NCBI RefSeq assembly: GCF_000690055.1
Contig: NZ_JJNZ01000011.1
Location: 1 to 56,582, forward strand
Source: Pseudoalteromonas fuliginea
Lineage (GTDB): Bacteria > Pseudomonadota > Gammaproteobacteria > Enterobacterales > Alteromonadaceae
Direction: 5' to 3'
DNA: 56,582 bases
The notes beneath the pieces are model-generated. The model was not told where the DNA came from and made no database searches. It worked only from the letters and a program-made list of their open reading frames with translations. This document shows positions 36,851 to 46,354 of the stretch, one piece after another (position 1 is the first letter of the stretch; every line of letters begins with the position of its first letter). The translations under genes and the position numbers were made by a program.

Positions 36851-37969
36851 TTATTCGACTATTTTTATATCGATAGGTGTTTGGTTTTGCTTTTGGGCTA
36901 TAAAGTCACGTACATAACCTTCGAGTTGTTCAACAATATTATTGTTATCGATACGTGCTTTTTGACGCTCGCCATTAATATATAAGCCAGAGCGACGGTT
37001 TGCACCCGCAAGACCTATATCACTAACGAGTGCTTCACCTGGGCCATTTACAACACAACCAATTACCGAAACCGATACAGGCTCAATAATATCCTCTAAA
37101 CGCTCTTCAAGCTGGTTCATGGTGCTAACTACATCAAACTCTTGGCGTGAGCAGCTAGGGCAGGCAATAAAGTTAATACCGCGTGAGCGTATACGCAGCG
37201 ATTTTAAAATATCAAAGCCGACTTTGATTTCTTGTACTGGGTCGGCTGCAAGTGATACTCGTAGTGTGTCGCCAATGCCTTCAGCAAGTAGCATACCTAA
37301 ACCTACTGCGGATTTAACCGAGCCTGAGCGCATTCCGCCCGCTTCGGTAATACCTAAATGCAGTGGTTGGTCTATTTCTTTAGCAAGTAAGCGATAAGCG
37401 CCTACCGCTAAAAATACATCTGATGCTTTTACTGATATTTTAAATTGGTCAAAATCAAGACGGCGTAATATATCTACATGGCGCATTGCTGATTCTAATA
37501 AGGCTTCAGGTGTAGGCTCGCCGTATTTTTCTTGTAAGTCGCGCTCAAGTGAGCCGCCATTTACACCAATACGAATAGGAATGTTATGCTCGCGAGCTGA
37601 ATCGACCACGGCTCTAATACGTTCTTCGCTGCCTATATTACCTGGGTTTATTCGTAGGCAATCCACGCCGTATTTTGCCACTTTTAAGGCTATACGGTAA
37701 TCAAAGTGAATATCGGCTACTAAAGGGATAGTGACTTGTTCTTTAATACTTTTAAATGCATCTGCTGCATCCATTGTTGGCACTGACACACGCACAATGT
37801 CGGCACCGGCATCTTGTATTGCCTGAATTTGTGCCACGGTTGCATCTACGTCCATGGTATCGGTATTGGTCATTGATTGCACTGCAATCGGTGCACCATC
37901 ACCAATAGGTACATTACCTACATTGATACGAGTTGATTTTCTGCGTTTAATTGGAGATTCTGAAAACAT
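36851..37969 (-). CDS. ispG: 4-hydroxy-3-methylbut-2-enyl diphosphate synthase IspG
   Basis: IspG (GcpE) is an Fe-S enzyme of the MEP isoprenoid pathway that converts methylerythritol cyclodiphosphate to HMBPP. The 372-aa length is typical. Start region [23 protein letters not shown]-barrel motifs such as [18 protein letters not shown] and LRINPGNIG, and the C-terminal 4Fe-4S cysteines in CPSC and [10 protein letters not shown] are all present. The start lies 5 nt after the rodZ stop. Confidence 0.97.
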   Translation of the reverse strand: MFSESPIKRRKSTRINVGNVPIGDGAPIAVQSMTNTDTMDVDATVAQIQAIQDAGADIVRVSVPTMDAADAFKSIKEQVTIPLVADIHFDYRIALKVAKYGVDCLRINPGNIGSEERIRAVVDSAREHNIPIRIGVNGGSLERDLQEKYGEPTPEALLESAMRHVDILRRLDFDQFKISVKASDVFLAVGAYRLLAKEIDQPLHLGITEAGGMRSGSVKSAVGLGMLLAEGIGDTLRVSLAADPVQEIKVGFDILKSLRIRSRGINFIACPSCSRQEFDVVSTMNQLEERLEDIIEPVSVSVIGCVVNGPGEALVSDIGLAGANRRSGLYINGERQKARIDNNNIVEQLEGYVRDFIAQKQNQTPIDIKIVE

Positions 37970-37974
37970 AGCGA

Positions 37975-38823
37975 CTACTCTGCTAGTGGTAATTTAAATT
38001 TAGCTAAACGATTTTTAGGAAAAGCCGAAATGTCGATAGGCTCACCATCCAAGGTAATACTTACAACGTCATGCTTACCTAGTACAACAGAAAAAGGAGG
38101 AGTACCGCTAACCGTCATCTGGTAGCCTGCTTTTTTAACACCAAAAGCGACTTTTTCACCCTCACCGTCATAAACTTCAACCCAGCTTTCATCGTTAAAG
38201 TTCATCACGATTGTACTTATACCTGGTGTTTTATCCAGGTCAGTAGTTACTGTTTCTACGGGTTGTTCTACTGAATCATTTAATGTTTCGCTTTGCGATT
38301 GTACCGTTTTATTAGTATCTGCTTGTTGTTCTTGTTCAAAAAAAGGAGATTGTGCTGCTTGTCGCTCACTCATAATTGAGTTCTCAACATTAATATTACT
38401 TGTTTGTTCTTCAATTGGCGTGGCATTTTGCCAAAACCAAAGTGCAGACGAACCAATGACGATCGCTAAAATAATATAACTCACGAACATTAATCGGCTG
38501 TCATTGGCTTCTTTTTCCGTTCGGCGTGAAAAGCTTTGCATGTTCGCGGGTTTAGCCGGCTCAGGTGGGGCTGGCATCATAGCTAGAATAGGCGTGCAAT
38601 CAACTTTTAATTCTCGGCAATAGTTTTTAATATAACCTTTTACAAACGTAATAGGACCGAGTAATTGAAATTCATCGTTTTCAAGACGCTTTATTTGTAG
38701 TTCAGATAGTTTTAACGGCTTAGCAATTGCTGCAATGCTCACATTCGCTTGCTCACGATGTGCTTTTAGTATTTGACCAACCGTTGGTTGTTCGCTCTGT
38801 GTTTGCGTATTGTCTTCATTCAT
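37975..38823 (-). CDS. rodZ: Cell-shape protein RodZ
   Basis: A 282-aa bitopic membrane protein linked to MreB. The N-terminal helix-turn-helix is at about 12-75 ([33 protein letters not shown]). A juxtamembrane basic stretch ([11 protein letters not shown]) and one transmembrane helix at about 112-131 ([20 protein letters not shown]) follow, then a periplasmic linker rich in Gln and Glu, and the C-terminal DUF4115 domain ([20 protein letters not shown]). It overlaps pilW by 4 nt (ATGA). Confidence 0.95.
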   Translation of the reverse strand: MNEDNTQTQSEQPTVGQILKAHREQANVSIAAIAKPLKLSELQIKRLENDEFQLLGPITFVKGYIKNYCRELKVDCTPILAMMPAPPEPAKPANMQSFSRRTEKEANDSRLMFVSYIILAIVIGSSALWFWQNATPIEEQTSNINVENSIMSERQAAQSPFFEQEQQADTNKTVQSQSETLNDSVEQPVETVTTDLDKTPGISTIVMNFNDESWVEVYDGEGEKVAFGVKKAGYQMTVSGTPPFSVVLGKHDVVSITLDGEPIDISAFPKNRLAKFKLPLAE

Positions 38824-40613
38824 AATGTGTATGAGTCTGGATCCACTAGTAAAAGTCTATGCCCTGGCGTAAGTGCTATGTCAGGACTTAATTTATTCCA
38901 TCGCATTAATTGATCAATTAATACACGCCGCTGGGTAGCTATTTCGTAAAGGGTGTCGCCAGCTTTAATTTCGTAATAAACATTAGGATCGTTTAGGTAA
39001 ATTTTACTTCCATTCATTACCCGATCCGACTCTTTTAAACCATTCCATTGTAGAAGTTTTTGTAGTTTAACATTGTATCGCACCGAAATGCTAAATAGGT
39101 TTTCACCGAATTGAATTACATGAAATGGGATGCTTAAAGTTGGTACTTTAGGGTTAAGCATTGGTGGTTCAATGTGTTCACTTGCCTCATAACTCTTAAA
39201 CTGTATGTCATTATTATTTTGGCGGCTACTTTCAGCAAACACGTTAGTATCTTTCGTTGCAGTGTAAAAAACAACATCAGAATCATTCTGTTCTATAGGA
39301 GCCTTTATTACAGGGGGAGTTTGCTGCGAATTAAAGTTTGCATCTTTAGGGGCGCCAAAAGAAATTATTTTAATACTGTCATTTGGTTTAGTTAATGTTT
39401 TTTCGGCTTGTTTTTGTGATTTAGGTACTTGTGGAGCGGCGACCGTTTTTTGCATCGTATTAGCTGAACTATGACCAGTTGTTAAAGCAAGCATGATAGC
39501 CGATGTATCGGTTTTAGTACTTGAACTAGTTACTGTTGGTGTCGTTTCTTTTTCTGAAATAGATGATGGGGGCGCGCTTGTATAAGTATTTCCTTTATTA
39601 ATTGGATTAACAGTACTTGCAATAACTGAACTTGCATTATCCATTTGAGTTTGGGGTGCTAAACTTATGCGTTTGTTATCGTTGGTAACTAAGCTTGTTG
39701 AATTATCTCTAGCAATGTGTTTTTTCCGGGTGATTTTTATTTTTGGTTTAACACTAATTTGTCCACCATTACTTGTTTCTTGTAATTCATCAAGTTTAGC
39801 TTTTCGGTATTTTTCTCTTAAAATTTCAAATTCGCTTAACCGTACTTTTTGCTCTCGAATTACGTATGCTTCATTACTCGTTGGGTAGGTCTGTGAAATA
39901 GTGGTCGCAATTTTTTCTGCATCTTCTATTTTACCCATTCGATTTTTTATTAAATAGTTAAGCATTAAAGCCCGAGATGAAACTTTGCCTGTATCGTCAT
40001 AACGCTTTAAAAGCTCATTTGCTTTGTGTAAATCACTCTTAGCATAAAACAGTGCAGCTAAACTGATTAAAGTAGACGTTCTTTGCGAGCTGTGGTTCAT
40101 GGCTTGTTTAAAATAACTTTCAGCATTATCAAAATCGTTAAACTCAATGGCACATAAAGCTAAATTTTCGTAGCTTTCTGCAACACGAATGTAGCTAGGG
40201 ATTTCTATTGCTTTTAAAAATTGATCAGTGGCTCGGTCGTATTCATTTATGCCACATAAAAATACACCGTAGTTATTTAAAGTATTTGGATCGTCTGGTT
40301 TTATGGCGAGTGCTTTTTGGTAGGCTTTATCGGCCAGTGTATTTTCACCAACTTGTTGATAGTAATAAGCTAGAGAGTAATGAACCTCTGGTAAATTTGG
40401 TGCAAATTCGGCTGCACGCTCTAAATTATATTTAGCCTGAGAATTATTGCCTGTATTTAGGTATTGTAATGCTAGAGCAATACGCGTTCGCGCTGCGCCT
40501 ATATTATTAATTTTATTTTCGACGACGGGTTTGTCACTGCCGTTATAACTATTTTCGGTTACACACCCGCTTAGAGCGAGTGCCGATATAGTTAAAGCAA
40601 GTAAAGATCGCAT
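38820..40613 (-). CDS. pilW: PilW/PilF-type TPR lipoprotein with C-terminal LysM domains
   Basis: A 597-aa protein. Lipobox LALSGC lipidates Cys17. TPR repeats of the PilF/PilW pilotin family are at about 36-260 (YNLERAAEFAPNLPEVHYSL, AYQKALAIKPDDPNTLNNYG, CGINEYDRATDQFLKAIEIP). PilF/PilW helps the type IV pilus secretin reach the outer membrane. Typical PilF is near 250 aa. Here a Ser/Thr/Gln-rich, probably disordered linker (about 290-495) leads to two LysM domains at about 497-541 (HVIQFGENLFSISVRYNV) and 545-590 (YEIKAGDTLYEIATQRRV), which should bind peptidoglycan. Located between rlmN and rodZ, as in other gammaproteobacteria. Confidence 0.88.
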   Translation of the reverse strand: MRSLLALTISALALSGCVTENSYNGSDKPVVENKINNIGAARTRIALALQYLNTGNNSQAKYNLERAAEFAPNLPEVHYSLAYYYQQVGENTLADKAYQKALAIKPDDPNTLNNYGVFLCGINEYDRATDQFLKAIEIPSYIRVAESYENLALCAIEFNDFDNAESYFKQAMNHSSQRTSTLISLAALFYAKSDLHKANELLKRYDDTGKVSSRALMLNYLIKNRMGKIEDAEKIATTISQTYPTSNEAYVIREQKVRLSEFEILREKYRKAKLDELQETSNGGQISVKPKIKITRKKHIARDNSTSLVTNDNKRISLAPQTQMDNASSVIASTVNPINKGNTYTSAPPSSISEKETTPTVTSSSTKTDTSAIMLALTTGHSSANTMQKTVAAPQVPKSQKQAEKTLTKPNDSIKIISFGAPKDANFNSQQTPPVIKAPIEQNDSDVVFYTATKDTNVFAESSRQNNNDIQFKSYEASEHIEPPMLNPKVPTLSIPFHVIQFGENLFSISVRYNVKLQKLLQWNGLKESDRVMNGSKIYLNDPNVYYEIKAGDTLYEIATQRRVLIDQLMRWNKLSPDIALTPGHRLLLVDPDSYTL

Positions 40614-40729
40614 TACCTTATCTCTGTATTTTAATCCATATCTTCTATCTTACCTAAAAGCCTTTATGTTGCATCATATATTTAAAAATAAACGAATTAA
40701 TATAAAGGCTTTAAGTATTTTACTAAAAG

Positions 40730-41860
40730 TTATGCTTGATGAATGTTTACACTAATCGCATTATCATCACGCATTTTCTTTTTAGCTAAGCGCTTAGTAC
40801 GATCCACTACATCACCCACTAGTTGTCCACAAGCTGCATCAATATCGTCCCCTCGAGTACGACGAACAATACAGGTAACGCCAGCTGCTTGTAATACCTT
40901 TGAAAAGCGATCAATACGGCTGTTACTTGAGCGAGTGTACTCATTACCTGGGAACGGGTTAAACGGAATAAGGTTTACTTTAGATGGTGTGCCTTTTAAC
41001 GTTTGCACGAGTGCATGCGCCTGATCGGTGCTGTCGTTAATACCGTTAAGCATAACGTATTCAACGGTTACGTCTTTATTAGCTTTAGAGCCGTCGATAT
41101 AACGACGACACGCGGCTAAAAATTCTTCAATTGGGTACTTTTTATTAACGGGCACTAAAATGTCACGCAGTGCGTTATCTGGTGCATGCAATGAAATAGC
41201 CAGTGCTACGTCAATTTTCTCTTTTAGTAAATCAAGTGCAGGTACAACGCCTGACGTACTTAATGTTACGCGGCGCTTAGATAAACCAAAGCCCCAATCG
41301 TCCATCATTAGTTCCATTGCTGGCACTACGTTTTTAAGATTAAGTAAAGGCTCGCCCATACCCATCATTACAACGTTAGTTACAGGGCGCTTTTCGCTAT
41401 GACCATCAAGGCCAATATCTTTAGCTACACGCCAAACTTGGCCAATGATTTCAGATACTTTTAAGTTACGGTTAAAGCCTTGTTGCGCAGTAGAACAAAA
41501 AGTACATTCAAGCGCACAACCCACCTGTGATGATACACATAAAGTAGCGCGTTCTTTTTCAGGGATCCAAACAGCTTCTACTTCTTGGCCGCCTTCAAGA
41601 ATAAGTGCGTACTTAATAGTACCGTCGCTTGCTTGTTGGCGAACGGTGATTTCTGGTGCAACAATTTCGCACTCAGCTTTAAGCTTTTCTTTAAGCTTTT
41701 TATTTACGTTGGTCATTTCGTCGAAGTTATCTACGCCAAAATGATAAATCCATTTCATCACCTGGTCACTACGAAACGGTTTTTCACCGAACGATGCAAA
41801 TAGCTCGCGCATTGCATCTCGGTTTAAATCTAATAAGTTAATCTTTTTTTGCTCGGTCAT
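40730..41860 (-). CDS. rlmN: Dual-specificity RNA methyltransferase RlmN
   Basis: A radical SAM enzyme that methylates C2 of A2503 in 23S rRNA and A37 in some tRNAs. The 4Fe-4S motif C-x3-C-x2-C is CALECTFC at about 115-122. [39 protein letters not shown] and the catalytic second Cys region [16 protein letters not shown] are present. The 376-aa length is typical. GAGG precedes the ATG. Confidence 0.97.
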   Translation of the reverse strand: MTEQKKINLLDLNRDAMRELFASFGEKPFRSDQVMKWIYHFGVDNFDEMTNVNKKLKEKLKAECEIVAPEITVRQQASDGTIKYALILEGGQEVEAVWIPEKERATLCVSSQVGCALECTFCSTAQQGFNRNLKVSEIIGQVWRVAKDIGLDGHSEKRPVTNVVMMGMGEPLLNLKNVVPAMELMMDDWGFGLSKRRVTLSTSGVVPALDLLKEKIDVALAISLHAPDNALRDILVPVNKKYPIEEFLAACRRYIDGSKANKDVTVEYVMLNGINDSTDQAHALVQTLKGTPSKVNLIPFNPFPGNEYTRSSNSRIDRFSKVLQAAGVTCIVRRTRGDDIDAACGQLVGDVVDRTKRLAKKKMRDDNAISVNIHQA

Positions 41861-41985
41861 GAAACAACCTCAATCGGTGACGGTGGAGATAAAATTTACG
41901 AGGACGAATTGTACACAATTCACTCACTTTAATCATTAAGTAAAACATTATTAGTTTACTGATTAATACTTTACGTAATGACTAA

Positions 41986-42007
41986 AAAAGGGCCCGAAAG
42001 CCCTTTT
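41986..42007 (-). terminator. Rho-independent terminator of ndk
   Basis: AAAAGGGC / GCCCTTTT with a 6-nt loop, flanked by A residues that read as T on the minus strand. Confidence 0.85.
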
Positions 42008-42028
42008 CAATATGTTAACGAATTCGAA

Positions 42029-42460
42029 TTAACGAGTACGTGAACAAAGCTCTTCGTCAGCGAAGAAGTACGCGATTTCGCGAGCAGCAGATTCAACAGC
42101 ATCAGAACCGTGAACAGCATTTTCGTCGATGCTATCAGCGTAGTCTGCACGTAAAGTACCAGCTAGTGCTTCAGCAGGGTTAGTAGCACCCATGATTTCA
42201 CGGTTTTTAAGAACAGCGTTTTCGCCTTCAAGAACGGTAACCATTACTGGACCAGATGTCATGAAAGATACTAAAGCACCGAAGAAAGGACGTTCGCTAT
42301 GTTCTGCGTAGAAACCTTCAGCTTTCTCTTGTGAAAGGTGAACCATTTTAGCTGCAACGATTTTAAGGCCAGCAGATTCGAAACGGTTGTAGATAGCGCC
42401 AATGTGGTTTTTAGCAACTGCATCAGGTTTTACGATTGAGAAAGTACGCTCTAAAGCCAT
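42029..42460 (-). CDS. ndk: Nucleoside diphosphate kinase
   Basis: A 143-aa kinase that balances NTP and dNTP pools by a ping-pong mechanism. The phospho-acceptor His117 lies in [12 protein letters not shown], and the N-terminus [10 protein letters not shown] matches the family exactly. Its terminator separates it from rlmN. A CRP/FNR-like palindrome lies between it and the divergent trhP. Confidence 0.98.
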   Translation of the reverse strand: MALERTFSIVKPDAVAKNHIGAIYNRFESAGLKIVAAKMVHLSQEKAEGFYAEHSERPFFGALVSFMTSGPVMVTVLEGENAVLKNREIMGATNPAEALAGTLRADYADSIDENAVHGSDAVESAAREIAYFFADEELCSRTR

Positions 42461-42570
42461 CTTTATGCTCCAATAATTTTAAGTAAAAGTGTGAATATTA
42501 ACGGGCGCGAATTATACGCGTTTTAAGTGAAAAATCCTAATTTTATTAAAAACCAGTTTGATTGCAGTTT

Positions 42571-42586
42571 TGTGATCTTGATCAAA
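42571..42586. promoter_or_regulatory. CRP-like site between ndk and trhP
   Basis: TGTGATCTTGATCAAA matches the CRP consensus TGTGA-N6-TCACA at 9 of 10 positions. It lies about 110 nt upstream of both start codons. Confidence 0.45.
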
Positions 42587-42676
42587 AGCACAATGCTTGG
42601 CGGATTTATAATGCCGCGCTCGTAAATTAATTAATCATGCAACCGACTTATACTCGGTTCGATGTATGGAGCGCAC

Positions 42677-44074
42677 ATGCCAACTGTTTCTTCTTTAACT
42701 TCTTCTTTAACTTCTTTTGTACCTGAACTGTTATGCCCTGCAGGGAGCTTAAAAAATATGCGCTACGCGTTTGCTTATGGCGCAGATGCGGTTTATGCGG
42801 GGCAGCCTCGTTATAGTTTGCGTGTGCGTAATAATGAGTTTGACCTAGAGACCCTGCAAATTGGTATTAGTGAAGCGCATGCGCAAAATAAAAAGTTTTA
42901 TGTGGTGTCTAATATTGCGCCGCATAACGCGAAAGTAAAATCGTATTTACGTGACATTGAACCTGTTATTGCTATGGGGCCTGATGCGCTGATTATGTCA
43001 GACCCTGGTTTAATTATGCTTGTTCGTGAAAAATGGCCAGCCATGCCTATTCACTTATCGGTACAGGCTAACGCCGTAAACTTTGCAAGTGTGCAGTTTT
43101 GGGCAAAGCAGGGAATTGAAAGAGTTATTCTATCGCGAGAACTATCACTCGAAGAAATTAGTGAGATACGCACACTCTGCCCAAACACAGAACTTGAAGT
43201 ATTTGTGCATGGCGCACTGTGTATGGCGTATTCAGGGCGTTGTTTGCTCTCCGGTTACATTAATAAACGCGACCCAAACCAAGGTACATGTACTAATGCA
43301 TGTCGATGGGATTATGATGTTAAGCTAGGTGTTGAAAATGAAATCGGTGAAATGGTGCATAAGTTTGATCCCAAACAGGTTATTCCTACATTAGGTGAAG
43401 GCGCGCCGAGTAACGATGTATTTATGTTAGAGGAGCAAGGCCGCCCTGGCGAATACATGCCTGCGTTTGAGGATGAACACGGCACGTATATTATGAATTC
43501 CAAAGATTTACGCGCTGTACAATATGTAGAGCAGCTCACAAAAATGGGTGTACATAGTTTAAAAATAGAAGGGCGTACTAAGTCATTTTATTATGTGGCG
43601 CGCACAGCACAAGTTTATCGCAAAGCAATAGACGATGCAGCTTCAGGTAAACCATTCGATACTAAATTATTTAAGACGCTTGAAAACTTAGCACATCGTG
43701 GCTATACCGAAGGCTTTTTAAAACGCCATGCCCATCAAGAATATCAAAATTACGAGTATGGTCACTCTGTATCAACTAAGCAGCAATTTGTGGGTGAAGT
43801 ACTTGGGCGCTGCGAAAATGGATTAGTTGAAATAGACGTTAAAAATAAATTTTGCACAGGCCACTCTTTAGAGCTAATGACGCCAAAGGGAAATATTAGT
43901 TTTGTGCTTGAATACATGGAAAACAAAAAAGGCGAAAGTATTAGCGATGCTAAAGGCTCTGGTCACATTGTAAAAATACCGCTAGATGAGGGCGTTAACT
44001 TAGCGCACGCTATTTTAATGCGTAACCTAGATGAAAACCAAGATACCCGCAATCCGTTTAAACAAGCAGTTTAA
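42677..44074 (+). CDS. trhP: tRNA 5-hydroxyuridine modification protein TrhP (YegQ), U32 peptidase family
   Basis: In E. coli TrhP is one of two proteins that hydroxylate U34 of tRNAs to ho5U. The 465-aa product carries PELLCPAGSLKNMRYAFAYG, GADAVYAGQPRYSLR, the U32 signature around VFVHGALCMAYSGRCLLSGY and the cysteines in GTCTNACRW, followed by SLKIEGRTKSFYYVARTAQV. I chose the ATG at 42677 (GGAG 5 nt upstream) over the ATG five codons earlier. Codons 5-12 contain a 12-bp tandem duplication (TCTTCTTTAACT twice). A 14-bp terminator follows. yfhL lies nearby but is separated by hipBA. Confidence 0.94.
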   Translation: MPTVSSLTSSLTSFVPELLCPAGSLKNMRYAFAYGADAVYAGQPRYSLRVRNNEFDLETLQIGISEAHAQNKKFYVVSNIAPHNAKVKSYLRDIEPVIAMGPDALIMSDPGLIMLVREKWPAMPIHLSVQANAVNFASVQFWAKQGIERVILSRELSLEEISEIRTLCPNTELEVFVHGALCMAYSGRCLLSGYINKRDPNQGTCTNACRWDYDVKLGVENEIGEMVHKFDPKQVIPTLGEGAPSNDVFMLEEQGRPGEYMPAFEDEHGTYIMNSKDLRAVQYVEQLTKMGVHSLKIEGRTKSFYYVARTAQVYRKAIDDAASGKPFDTKLFKTLENLAHRGYTEGFLKRHAHQEYQNYEYGHSVSTKQQFVGEVLGRCENGLVEIDVKNKFCTGHSLELMTPKGNISFVLEYMENKKGESISDAKGSGHIVKIPLDEGVNLAHAILMRNLDENQDTRNPFKQAV

Positions 44075-44081
44075 GGGGTAT

Positions 44082-44116
44082 AAGTAACACCAAAAATCGG
44101 TATTTTGGTGTTACTT
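44082..44116. terminator. Terminator of trhP
   Basis: A perfect 14-bp stem AAGTAACACCAAAA / TTTTGGTGTTACTT with an 8-nt loop, starting 8 nt after the stop codon. Confidence 0.85.
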
Positions 44117-44183
44117 CATAATCTATTTTAACTACCCGTTAAATGCTTATTCATGGCGTACGTATTATTAAGCTGTTGCTCTA

Positions 44184-45421
44184 TTAAGCTAATCGTTTTT
44201 TATTTACGTCGAGTGTTTTAGCGGTGTATTTAAAGTTTAAAATAATCTCTGCTATTTCAGATATTATAACTTGTACTTGTTTCCAGTTTGCATAACCTGC
44301 TGCAGAGGCCAGCTTTTGAATCGCTTTTAGTGGCGGGTTTTTTCCAAATCCAGCAAACGAAGTAGCATGCTCGTTAAAAGGGTGAGGACTAAAAGTGACA
44401 TCATAAAAAGGCGCTAAATCCCACTCACCAGAATCTTCTTGTAAAAAAGCCCATTTTTTACTGTGGTCGTCTTGGTTACAGCTAAATAAATTAAACATAG
44501 CCCGACGAAATTGTAATTGCCCCGCAGCAGGTGATTTGCATAAAACACGGCTCGCTTTAATTAAATCCTCATAATCTAATGTAAGTGTACGAAAATCAGC
44601 ATCTAGCAAGCCACATGCACTATGCATATGTTTACAGCCCATTTTATCACCCGTTAATTTAAACCTATAGAATCGCTTTAAGGCAAGCCATTGCTTTGCA
44701 CCGGTCCCTTCTGGGGCGGGTACCAGTAATCGTTGAGGTGGGTTTAATCCCGCTTGTTCAGCTAAATCCAAATACACAGCTTCACATAACCCTTCCTCAT
44801 GTCCTAAAGCGAGGTTTTTGGATGTGAATTTGATTAACCAAGCATCATCGCCTGTTTTAGGTTTTGTTCTACATTCTTGTATATTATTGTCAGGAAAATA
44901 AATTTGAGCTTTAGGGCGTGCACCGCCGGAGCTGCCAGCAGCCACTAACGCAGAAAGTACTTCTTCTGTTTGTCCGTCAAATATTGCTTGGGCTTGTTGA
45001 CCCAATGTAGCAAGACCAGCGTCATCGTCATTTGTGCCATCATAATGAGTTTCTGGTGTAAACGATAATGCCCCCATAGCTAAACGGCCAACAAAAGATA
45101 GCGGTCCATTTGGGTCACAAAGTTAGGCATTATATTATTTTTTCTGAATACACGGTCCTGTAGTAGTAACCCCCACTCATCAGGTAAACAATCAGAAAAG
45201 ACCCCATGCAATCCATTATGTGGGCTTTTGGGTGCTAATTGAACATCTCTATTGAAGGCGAGTGAGAATGGCGAAAGATTACCATATGTGTCTAAATAAC
45301 TTTGGTCGAACTGAAAGTAAACACCTTGCCTATTTTGAGCAAGTACGCCCACCATTAACTCTGTTGAGTCTGACAGTGTACGTTTTACTTCTAGCTTTTC
45401 TATGGGTTTAATAAAGGCCAT
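44184..45421 (-). pseudogene. hipA: HipA-family toxin kinase, frameshifted into two parts
   Basis: Intact HipA kinases phosphorylate targets such as glutamyl-tRNA synthetase and are neutralised by HipB. The N-terminal part (45080-45421, 113 aa, HGVFSDCLPDEWGLLLQDRV) runs out of frame after QMDR. The next frame directly continues with SFVGRLAMGALSF, exactly the join expected in HipA, so one base is missing near 45099-45101. The C-terminal part (from ATG 45077, 297 aa) keeps SSGGARPKAQIYF, the DDHSKKWAF catalytic-loop region and APFYDV. In HipA the loop normally reads D-x-H-x-K-N; here the Asn position is Lys. Either the locus has decayed or this is a sequencing error; the Lys change favours decay. 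Confidence 0.85.
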
Positions 45422-45671
45422 TGTTTAATTCCTGAACAATAGGCGTTGGCGCATTCTTGCCTTGAGTTGGCGCTTGTGTTAAGTCATATAAACGAGTTAA
45501 ATCGTCGAGTGTTTGCCACAAAAGCAATAGCTGCCTAAACGAAATAAGCCCTGTAACCTCAAACTTTTTTATTGTAGAAGCCGGTACTGTGCTTTTTTTA
45601 GCTAACGCCTCGCGTGACATTTTTGCTTTTTTGCGACGTTCTTTTAGGTGCTCAGCAAAAGCCAGCTGCAC
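45408..45671 (-). CDS. hipB: HipB-like antitoxin (XRE helix-turn-helix)
   Basis: An 87-aa DNA-binding antitoxin and autorepressor. The helix-turn-helix is at about 10-60 (LKERRKKAKMSREALAKKST, VPASTIKKFEVTG). The GTG start at 45671 is preceded by GAAGGTGAT; an upstream in-frame stop rules out a longer form. It overlaps hipA by 14 nt, as expected for translational coupling. The reading frame is intact even though hipA is broken. Confidence 0.87.
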   Translation of the reverse strand: MQLAFAEHLKERRKKAKMSREALAKKSTVPASTIKKFEVTGLISFRQLLLLWQTLDDLTRLYDLTQAPTQGKNAPTPIVQELNNGLY

Positions 45672-45757
45672 ATCACCTTCGCTTAATAATTAATAACAGA
45701 ACCTCGCGAACTTGATTGGGCATTACTGTGTCCAAAATTGCTTTTTTATGAGCGTAA

Positions 45758-45775
45758 TGGATATTATAGTGTCCA
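45758..45775. promoter_or_regulatory. Candidate hipBA operator
   Basis: TGGATATTATAGTGTCCA is an imperfect palindrome with TGGA / TCCA ends. A second GTGTCCA half site lies at 45728-45734, about 40 nt closer to hipB. Paired sites are typical of HipB autoregulation. Confidence 0.5.
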
Positions 45776-45827
45776 TTTTTAGTTATAAAGTTAATGATTG
45801 AATGCGAGTTACCCAATGTAATTTTTA

Positions 45828-45841
45828 TTGATTGAGATCAA
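45828..45841. promoter_or_regulatory. FNR-type binding site upstream of yfhL
   Basis: TTGATTGAGATCAA matches the FNR consensus TTGAT-N4-ATCAA at all ten positions. A possible -10 TATGCT is at 45885-45890, which would put the box near -62, a usual class I activator position. Confidence 0.6.
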
Positions 45842-45911
45842 CAAGAAAACGCAGAATAAAATGCATAATTTACGGCTGCAAATTTATGCTAGAAGTACTA
45901 GAGGTTAGAGA

Positions 45912-46157
45912 ATGGCTTTACTAATTAACAGCAAATGTATTAACTGCGACATGTGCGATCCAGAATGCCCTAACGAAGCCATTTACATGGGCGCTAAAAT
46001 TTACCAAATAGCCCCCGCAAAATGCACTGAATGCGTAGGCCATTACGACAAACCAACCTGTGTCAGCGTATGCCCAATTGACTGCATAAAGCCCGATCCT
46101 AATCATCGAGAAAATATAGACGAACTGGCTGAGAAATATGTCAGGCTAACGAGTTAG
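45912..46157 (+). CDS. yfhL: YfhL-family 4Fe-4S ferredoxin
   Basis: An 81-aa ferredoxin with two 4Fe-4S clusters. The first motif is CINCDMCDPECP, the second is CTECVGHYDKPTCVSVCP with the 8-residue insert between ligands that marks YfhL and the Allochromatium-type group. GAGG precedes the ATG. A perfect FNR-type box upstream suggests oxygen-dependent control. In some bacteria yfhL lies next to yegQ/trhP-type genes, so separation here by hipBA looks like an insertion. Confidence 0.95.
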   Translation: MALLINSKCINCDMCDPECPNEAIYMGAKIYQIAPAKCTECVGHYDKPTCVSVCPIDCIKPDPNHRENIDELAEKYVRLTS

Positions 46158-46354
46158 TTTGTTAATTGGCTTTTATGTGTAATGGGTTACAAAGCGAAAG
46201 TTGCGACACTGTCGCAATAATCAAACTGCTCGTATATTGCGTATTGTGACTAATAAATATCCCCTCATATATTTTTAATTAAGTCTCAATAATTCGCGCT
46301 ATTTACGGTATGATAACTCAATAATTTGTATTGATATTCTGGTCTGAGATAGCT

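Noticed and set aside
44184..45077. The C-terminal HipA part as an independent gene
   Set aside because: The ATG at 45077 lies in the middle of a conserved HipA motif (GRLAMGAL) with no ribosome-binding site, so it is the downstream part of a frameshifted gene.
46331..46354. TTG start of hsdM
   Set aside because: The ATG at 46355 has a better upstream sequence, and the TTG extension (IFWSEIA) shows no family similarity.
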